The notes under the pieces are model-generated. The model had not been told where the DNA came from, ran no database searches, and was given only the letters and a program-made list of their open reading frames with translations. A stretch of DNA of 9,818 bases from Christensenellaceae bacterium (GTDB taxonomy: Bacteria; Bacillota; Clostridia; Christensenellales; Aristaeellaceae): assembly GCA_017881705.1 (NCBI GenBank), contig JADGQP010000073.1, forward strand, positions 1 through 9,818, written 5' to 3'. Shown piece by piece: positions 5,823-9,818 of this stretch; position 1 is the stretch's first letter, and every line of letters starts with the position of its first letter. Both the position numbers and the translations under genes were made by a program.

Positions 5823-6821
5823 ATGTCCGTTATCGATAAGATCAAAGCGAAAGCCAAACAGAACGTTAAGCATATCGCGCTGGGCGAAGGCTCCGAGCCG
5901 CGTACGGTGCAGGCTGCCCGCATCATTACGGATCAGGGTATCGCCAAGGTGACGCTGATCGGCGATCCCGCAGAAATCGCTGCGGTCGCTCAAAAAACTG
6001 GCACCAACCTGACCGGCATCGACCAGATTGACCCTAAAACCAGCCCCAAGGCCGACGAGTACGCCAATTTGCTTTATGAACTGCGCAAAGCCAAGGGCAT
6101 GACCCCCGAAGAAGCTAAAGACCTCGTAACGGGCAATCCCCTGTATTACGGCGCTGTGATGGTGAAAAGCGGCGACGCGGACGGCATGGTGGCGGGCGCG
6201 ATCAACTCCACCGGCAACGTGCTGCGGCCCGCGCTGCAGATTATCAAAACAGCACCCGGCATCAGCGTTGTGAGCGGCGCTTTTATTATGGAAGTACCCG
6301 ACAAGCAATACGGCGACAACGGCGTGCTGATTTTCGGCGACTGCGCCGTGATCCCCGACCCGACGGCGGACGAACTGGCCGCCATTGCCATCGCCAGCGC
6401 GCAGACCGGCAAAAAGCTGACCGGCATGGAGCCTAAAGTGGCCATGCTTTCCTTCTCCACCAAGGGCAGCGCCAAGCACGATAACGTAACCAAGGTGCAA
6501 CAGGCGACTGCCAAGGTGCACGAGCTTGCGCCGGATCTGGTTTGCGACGGCGAGCTGCAGGCGGATGCGGCGTTGGTGGAAAGCGTGTGCGCGCTCAAGG
6601 CTCCGGGCAGCCCTGTGGCCGGCCATGCCAACGTATTGATTTTCCCCGACCTGCAATCGGGCAACATCGGCTACAAGCTGGTGCAGCGTTTCGCGGGTGC
6701 CACGGCTGTTGGCCCCATTGTGCAGGGCCTTGCCAAGCCAGTGAACGATTTAAGCCGCGGCTGCTCGGTGGACGACATCGTAAGCGTTGTGGCCATTACC
6801 GCGGTAAAAGCGCAGGCATAA
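5823..6821 (+). CDS. pta: Phosphate acetyltransferase
   Basis: Pta converts acetyl-CoA and phosphate to acetyl phosphate and CoA, the first step of acetate formation with ATP gain in fermenters. The 332-residue product is the short, single-domain class I type, without the long N-terminal regulatory domain seen in enterobacterial Pta. Recognisable blocks are IALGEGSEPRTVQAA near residues 18-32, GMVAGAINSTGNVLRPALQ at about 122-140, MLSFSTKGSAKH at about 208-219, GHANVLIFPDLQSGNIGYK at about 263-281, and the C-terminal GPIVQGLAKPVNDLSRGCS. The ATG at 5823 is chosen because AGGGAGG at 5808-5814 lies 8 nt upstream and the family N-terminus starts there; the in-frame ATG at 5781 falls in the promoter region. 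ackA follows after 12 bp, making the usual pta-ackA operon. Confidence 0.96.
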   Translation: MSVIDKIKAKAKQNVKHIALGEGSEPRTVQAARIITDQGIAKVTLIGDPAEIAAVAQKTGTNLTGIDQIDPKTSPKADEYANLLYELRKAKGMTPEEAKDLVTGNPLYYGAVMVKSGDADGMVAGAINSTGNVLRPALQIIKTAPGISVVSGAFIMEVPDKQYGDNGVLIFGDCAVIPDPTADELAAIAIASAQTGKKLTGMEPKVAMLSFSTKGSAKHDNVTKVQQATAKVHELAPDLVCDGELQADAALVESVCALKAPGSPVAGHANVLIFPDLQSGNIGYKLVQRFAGATAVGPIVQGLAKPVNDLSRGCSVDDIVSVVAITAVKAQA

Positions 6822-6833
6822 GGAGTTTGACCA

Positions 6834-8039
6834 ATGAAGATACTGATTCTCAACGCGGGTTCTTCCTCTCTGAAATACCAACTGATCGACATGACCGGTG
6901 AGAAACTGCTGGCTAAGGGGCTGGTGGAGCGCATCGGCATCGAGGGCAGCCATATCAGCCAAAGAGTGGCCGATAAAGTATTTGACGCGGCTGCACCCAT
7001 GAAAACGCATACCGATGGCATCCACTGGATGCTCAAAGCGCTGACCGACCCCGAAAAGGGCGCGGTGAAAAGCATGGACGAAATCGGCGCGGTAGGCCAC
7101 CGTGTGCTGCACGGCGGCGAACGTTTTACCGCCAGCGTGAAGATCAACGAAGATGTGAAGGACGCCATTCGGGATAATATTCCCCTGGGGCCGCTGCATA
7201 ACCCCGCCAACCTCATGGGCATCGAAGCTTGCGAAAAGGTGATGCCTGGCACCCCTAACGTCGCGGTGTTCGATACCGCTTTCCACCAGACCATGCCTAA
7301 AAAGTCCTACCTCTACGGTGTGCCGATGGAATACTACCGCAAGCTGCATATCCGCCGCTACGGTTTTCACGGCACCAGCCACCGCTACGTAAGCAAGCGC
7401 GTTTGCGAGTTTTTAGGGTTGGACAGGGCGCATAGCCGCATCATCACCTGCCACCTGGGTAACGGTTCCAGCCTGGCCGCGGTGCTCAACGGAAAATGTC
7501 TGGACACCAGCATGGGCATTACGCCGCTGGAAGGCGTACTGATGGGCACCCGTTCCGGCAACCTGGATCCCGCGGTGGTGCAGTACATTGCCAACAACGA
7601 GAAGATGAGCGTGGATGACGTGCTTTCCCTGCTGAATAAAAAAAGCGGACTGCTGGGCGTCAGCGGCATCTCCAGCGACATGCGCGACATTGACGCCGCC
7701 GCTTCCCGCGGCGATGAAAACGCCATTGTCGCCCGCGATATGCTGGTGTGGGGCATCCGCAAGTACATCGGCGCGTATGCGGCCGAAATGAACGGTGTGG
7801 ACGCCATCGTATTCACGGCGGGCATCGGCGAAAACAACATCAACCTGCGCTCCATGGTCATGAGGGATTTTGATTATCTGGGCGCCAAACTCGACCCCGA
7901 AAAGAACCAGACGCGCGACGAGGCCGTGATCTCCTCGGAGGACAGCAAAGTGAAGGTTTGCGTGATTCCCACCAACGAGGAATTGGTGATCGCGCGCGAT
8001 ACGCTGGCCATTGTGGAAGGCCGCCCGATCGTGGATTAA
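6834..8039 (+). CDS. ackA: Acetate kinase
   Basis: Acetate kinase transfers the phosphoryl group of acetyl phosphate to ADP, yielding acetate and ATP; with Pta it forms the main substrate-level phosphorylation route of many anaerobes. The 401-residue length is standard for this ASKHA-fold enzyme. Motifs in order are the N-terminal ILILNAGSSSLKYQL with substrate-binding Asn7, GHRVLHGGERF near residue 85-95, FDTAFHQTMP with the catalytic Asp near 148, YGFHGTSHRYVS, CHLGNGSS, MGTRSGNLDP and the late FTAGIGENN adenosine-binding loop. AGGAG at 6821-6825 lies 8 nt before the ATG and abuts the pta stop. No clear terminator is visible after the stop; a new strong promoter begins within 30 bp. Confidence 0.97.
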   Translation: MKILILNAGSSSLKYQLIDMTGEKLLAKGLVERIGIEGSHISQRVADKVFDAAAPMKTHTDGIHWMLKALTDPEKGAVKSMDEIGAVGHRVLHGGERFTASVKINEDVKDAIRDNIPLGPLHNPANLMGIEACEKVMPGTPNVAVFDTAFHQTMPKKSYLYGVPMEYYRKLHIRRYGFHGTSHRYVSKRVCEFLGLDRAHSRIITCHLGNGSSLAAVLNGKCLDTSMGITPLEGVLMGTRSGNLDPAVVQYIANNEKMSVDDVLSLLNKKSGLLGVSGISSDMRDIDAAASRGDENAIVARDMLVWGIRKYIGAYAAEMNGVDAIVFTAGIGENNINLRSMVMRDFDYLGAKLDPEKNQTRDEAVISSEDSKVKVCVIPTNEELVIARDTLAIVEGRPIVD

Positions 8040-8064
8040 CGGTAAATGCGCCTGAAAATTCCAT

Positions 8065-8093
8065 TTGACAAGCATAGGATCTAGGCTTATAAT
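8065..8093 (+). promoter_or_regulatory. Perfect-consensus sigma-A promoter for yceD-rpmF
   Basis: TTGACA at 8065-8070 and TATAAT at 8088-8093 are both exact consensus hexamers with the optimal 17-bp spacing. Transcription would start near 8100, giving a leader of only about 20 nt with the GGAGGAGG ribosome site. Such a strong promoter fits supply of a ribosomal protein and separates this unit from pta-ackA. Confidence 0.92.
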
Positions 8094-8121
8094 AAACGCT
8101 GTCACATCGGAGGAGGGCGCT

Positions 8122-8634
8122 ATGGAGCTGGATGTTTCGCGGGCTTTGCTCGCACCGGGTACGGAGTTTCCGTTCTCGGCCGTTGAAACGGTGCCGCCTC
8201 AGGACGTAATTGGTGAAACGGTAACCTTTGAACCGGCGCTGCTTCAGGGCGCGTATAGCGCTGTAGACGGAGCCGTAAGGCTCACAGGCAAGCTGACCAC
8301 CACGGCGCACGCGATGTGCGCCCTGTGTATGGAACCCGCAACCGTACCCCTGGCCGTGTCGTTCGATGAAGAATTCCGTAAGGACGTTAACGAACTGGAG
8401 GACGAGGCGTTCCGTTACGAGGGCAAACAAGTGCCCTTAAACCAACTGACGCTGACGCTGATTATGCTCAACCTTCCCATGCGGTTCCTGTGCAAACGGA
8501 ATTGTGCGGGCAGCAAAGCCTACCAGGCGCTCAGGAAAGAAACCCCCAAGAGCTCGTGCGAAGAAGAGGAACCGCGGACACAGCGTCCTTTTGAGGCATT
8601 GCAGCGCTTGCTTAAAGAGGATGAGGAGGTGTAG
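8122..8634 (+). CDS. yceD: YceD/DUF177 family protein (YlbN-like)
   Basis: This 170-residue cytoplasmic protein belongs to the DUF177 family that almost always precedes rpmF. In plants and E. coli, members are linked to 23S rRNA processing or accumulation, so a ribosome-assembly role is likely here, though unproven. The cysteine pair CALC at residues 66-69 is the family hallmark, followed by VPLAVSFDEEF; a second pair, CKRNC at 124-128, sits where the family has its C-terminal cysteine motif, suggesting a possible metal site. An acidic stretch (about 86-97) precedes it. I chose ATG 8122 because GGAGGAGG at 8109-8116 is 5 nt upstream; the in-frame ATG at 8065 lies on the promoter -35 and cannot be used by this transcript. 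rpmF follows after 3 bp. Confidence 0.88.
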   Translation: MELDVSRALLAPGTEFPFSAVETVPPQDVIGETVTFEPALLQGAYSAVDGAVRLTGKLTTTAHAMCALCMEPATVPLAVSFDEEFRKDVNELEDEAFRYEGKQVPLNQLTLTLIMLNLPMRFLCKRNCAGSKAYQALRKETPKSSCEEEEPRTQRPFEALQRLLKEDEEV

Positions 8635-8637
8635 ACC

Positions 8638-8850
8638 ATGGCTCTTCCAAAAGAGAAGGTATCCCGTGCCCGCGGCCGCAGCCGTCGTGCCAACTGGAAG
8701 CTCACCCTGCCCGGCATCGTGGAATGCCCGCAGTGCCACCAGAAGAAGCTCTCCCACCGCGTGTGCAAACATTGCGGCTATTACGACGGCAAGATGGTCA
8801 TCGACATGACCGATGATAAAGACAAGAAGAAAAAGAAGGAGAACGCGTAA
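8638..8850 (+). CDS. rpmF: 50S ribosomal protein L32
   Basis: bL32 is a small protein of the large ribosomal subunit near the peptidyl transferase exit region. The 70-residue product starts MALPKEKVSRARGRSRRANWKL-like (core ALPKEKVSRARGRSRRANW) and has the zinc ribbon C30-x2-C33 ... C43-x2-C46 in CPQC and CKHC, so it is the zinc-binding form. The C-terminal tail from about residue 57 (TDDKDKKKKKENA) is longer and more charged than in the commonest bL32 proteins of about 57-60 residues. GAGGAGGT at 8623-8630 lies 7 nt before the ATG, overlapping the end of yceD. The stop codon lies inside a hairpin loop (see the hairpin at 8839-8861). Confidence 0.97.
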   Translation: MALPKEKVSRARGRSRRANWKLTLPGIVECPQCHQKKLSHRVCKHCGYYDGKMVIDMTDDKDKKKKKENA

Positions 8851-8898
8851 GTAGCGTTCTCTGTTCGGGGTTCCGCTTTGACCGAATGGGCAAGGCGG
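8839..8898 (+). other. Hairpins at the rpmF 3' end, upstream of the T-box
   Basis: GAGAACGC at 8839-8846 pairs perfectly with GCGTTCTC at 8854-8861; the loop GTAAGTA includes most of the rpmF stop codon. A second stem, CCGCTTTG 8873-8880 with CAAGGCGG 8891-8898 (one G-T pair), follows. Neither has an immediate T-tract, though GTTTTG occurs a few bases later at 8909-8914. They may end or protect the yceD-rpmF mRNA. No good promoter for the downstream T-box unit was found between them, so read-through from rpmF is possible. Confidence 0.45.
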
Positions 8899-8910
8899 CT
8901 CCGGAAACGT

Positions 8911-9170
8911 TTTGCCTGAAGATCGGGAGGAGTACGCGTACGCCCCGCCAGAGAGAACAGCTCGTTGGCTGAAAGGCTGTTCAGGGTTAGCAAGCGCGGA
9001 AAGTCGCCCGTAAAGGCGTGCAATGAAGCACCAAAGGCGCGGCCTTTGGCGTTAGTCGCGCCGGTTGCGCCCGTTACAGCGCCAGTAGGCGGTGGCTGTA
9101 AAGCCCCCGCGAAGCAAGGTGGCACCACGGAGCTGCTCCGTCCTTCGGACGAGGCGGCTTTTTGCTTTTT
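8911..9170 (+). promoter_or_regulatory. T-box riboswitch, valine-specific (GUC specifier)
   Basis: The leader senses uncharged tRNA. Stem I is recognisable: base pairs GCCT 8914-8917 / AGGC 9014-9017 and CGGG 8924-8927 / CCCG 9007-9010 flank a GA-rich kink; AGTA (8931-8934) marks the 5' side of the specifier loop; CGCG 8935-8938 / 8995-8998 closes it; AGAGAG (8950-8955) and the apical stem GAACAGC 8955-8961 / GCTGTTC 8976-8982 follow. The 3' side reads GGAAAGTCG, so the specifier is GUC (Val) at 9003-9005, followed by the usual purine. Further stems lie at 9031-9049 and 9076-9099. The T-box core AAGGTGGCACCACGG (9116-9130) forms the antiterminator: AAGG 9116-9119 with CCTT 9142-9145, a 7-nt bulge TGGCACC, and ACGGAG 9127-9132 with CTCCGT 9136-9141. 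Specificity agrees with valS downstream. Confidence 0.93.
9132..9170 (+). terminator. T-box attenuator terminator
   Basis: GCTGCTCCGTCC (9132-9143) pairs with GGACGAGGCGGC (9147-9158) around a TTC loop, with one C-A mismatch and two G-T pairs, followed by TTTTTGCTTTTTT (9159-9171). The left arm is the same sequence used by the antiterminator, so the two structures exclude each other. Without uncharged tRNA, transcription should stop here, before the small membrane protein gene and valS. Confidence 0.88.
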
Positions 9171-9191
9171 TATAGAATGGAGGCGCGGGCT

Positions 9192-9404
9192 GTGTCAGAT
9201 TATTGGCAGGGGGTTGTATCGCGTTTAAGCGTGCCGGGGCTTGTACTGTTGGGTCTTGGTGTGGTGATTGGGTATGGCGCGCCAAAAATCGCCGCCTGGC
9301 TATGGAAAAGCAAGGCTGAACGGGCGGCTCTGTTCCTGAGGGTCGCGGGGCTTGTGCTGGCCATACTGGGCACGCTGATGCTTGTGGACATCATCCCCAT
9401 TTGA
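9192..9404 (+). CDS. Small two-helix membrane protein of unknown function
   Basis: I do not recognise this gene. It encodes 70 residues with two predicted membrane helices at about 14-37 (VPGLVLLGLGVVIGYGAPKI, then AAWLW) and 46-68 (core LRVAGLVLAILGTLMLVDII), joined by a short basic turn KSKAER, so the loop probably faces the cytoplasm with both ends outside. There is no signal peptide and no catalytic motif. I prefer the GTG at 9192 because GGAGG at 9179-9183 is 8 nt upstream; the in-frame ATG at 9177 would overlap that ribosome site and add only five residues. The gene lies after the T-box terminator and 17 bp before valS, so it should share valine-tRNA control. It is real-looking by ribosome site, spacing and hydrophobic pattern, but its function is unknown. 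Confidence 0.7.
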   Translation: MSDYWQGVVSRLSVPGLVLLGLGVVIGYGAPKIAAWLWKSKAERAALFLRVAGLVLAILGTLMLVDIIPI

Positions 9405-9421
9405 GAGCGGAGGGTAAAAAG

Positions 9422-9818
9422 ATGAGCGAATCCAAACCGAAATTTGAAATGGATAAAGTATATAACCCACAGGAGATCGAGGGGAAACTATACAAGATGT
9501 GGGAGGAATCCGGCGCGTTCCGCGCGCATCGGATCCCCGGGAAAAAGCCGTTCACCATCGTGATGCCGCCGCCCAACATCACCGGCCAGCTGCATATGGG
9601 TCACGCGATGGACTGCCTTCTTCAGGATGCGCCTATCCGCTACCACCGTATGAAAGGCGATCCCACGCTGTGGCTGCCGGGCACCGACCATGCCTCCATC
9701 GCCACGGAAGTAAAAATCGTGGAGCAGATGAAAAAGGAAGGCCTGACCAAGGAACAGGTGGGCCGCGATAAATTCCTGCGCCGCGCGTGGAAATGGAAAG
9801 AAGAATACGGCGGACGCA
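9422..9818 (+). CDS. valS: Valine--tRNA ligase, N-terminal part (runs off the window)
   Basis: The first 132 codons of a class I aminoacyl-tRNA synthetase that charges tRNA-Val with valine in the cytoplasm. The start has GGAGGG at 9409-9414, 7 nt before the ATG. The N-terminal segment KVYNPQEIEGKLYKMWEESG is the typical ValRS opening (core YNPQEIEGKLYKMW). VMPPPNITGQLHMGHA at about 47-62 carries the HIGH-type signature HMGH at 58-61 in the Rossmann fold. WLPGTDHASIATEVKI at about 87-102 is characteristic of ValRS rather than IleRS or LeuRS, and WKWKEEYGG follows. The editing domain, KMSKS motif and anticodon-binding region lie beyond the window, where the frame stays open to the last base. 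Control by the upstream valine T-box supports the identity. Confidence 0.96.
   Translation, partial: MSESKPKFEMDKVYNPQEIEGKLYKMWEESGAFRAHRIPGKKPFTIVMPPPNITGQLHMGHAMDCLLQDAPIRYHRMKGDPTLWLPGTDHASIATEVKIVEQMKKEGLTKEQVGRDKFLRRAWKWKEEYGGR

Noticed and set aside
5787..6656. 289-residue open frame on the minus strand opposite pta
   Set aside because: Antisense to a well-conserved enzyme gene, with no recognisable domain or ribosome site.
7413..8105. 230-residue minus-strand open frame opposite ackA
   Set aside because: Shadow of ackA and runs into the yceD promoter; no family features.
8878..8883. TTGACC as a -35 for the T-box transcript
   Set aside because: No AT-rich -10 lies 16-19 bp downstream; the sequence there is GC-rich, and TTGACC is part of a stem-loop.
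8781..9128. 115-residue minus-strand open frame across the T-box
   Set aside because: The region is fully explained by T-box RNA structure on the plus strand.

Overview
This window reads as an ordinary, well-packed stretch of core chromosome from a fairly GC-rich member of the Clostridia (Bacillota). The evidence is strong AGGAGG-type ribosome sites, GTG and TTG starts, a T-box riboswitch before a tRNA synthetase gene, an M50 protease-scpA-scpB cluster, tmcAL (the ylbM family) close to pta-ackA-yceD-rpmF, and a trimeric-type purine nucleoside phosphorylase beside deoB. The exact genus cannot be read from the sequence. No phage, transposase, CRISPR array, rRNA or tRNA gene was found.

Left part, plus strand (about 70-4231). 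A promoter-like site precedes deoB (phosphopentomutase) and punA (purine nucleoside phosphorylase), a nucleoside salvage pair that splits purine nucleosides and passes the pentose 1-phosphate on as pentose 5-phosphate. After a 68-bp gap comes a tightly overlapping trio: a membrane site-2-type metalloprotease, then scpA and scpB, the two non-SMC subunits of condensin. scpB probably starts at a TTG inside the end of scpA.

Centre (4232-5822). A 234-bp convergent gap is filled with hairpins: a likely scpB terminator, a compound 76-nt inverted repeat, a smaller hairpin that shares an 11-nt core with it, and an AT-rich palindrome at the end of tmcAL. tmcAL, on the minus strand, encodes the acetate-using tRNA(Met) cytidine acetate ligase. 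It is transcribed away from pta, and the 163-bp gap between them holds a -10-like element, a 10-bp palindrome and short repeats.

Right part, plus strand (5823-9818). pta and ackA form the acetyl-CoA to acetate/ATP pathway. A perfect-consensus sigma-A promoter (TTGACA, 17 bp, TATAAT) then drives yceD (DUF177) and rpmF (ribosomal protein L32). Downstream is a T-box leader with a readable GUC valine specifier, an antiterminator and a competing terminator. It controls a 70-residue two-helix membrane protein of unknown function and valS, which runs off the window's right edge.

The items most worth a second look are the T-box, whose UGGC bulge does not fit the A73 usual in tRNA-Val, the unknown membrane protein placed between T-box and valS, and the palindromic element between scpB and tmcAL. 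I found no convincing new multi-gene system; most genes here are housekeeping.
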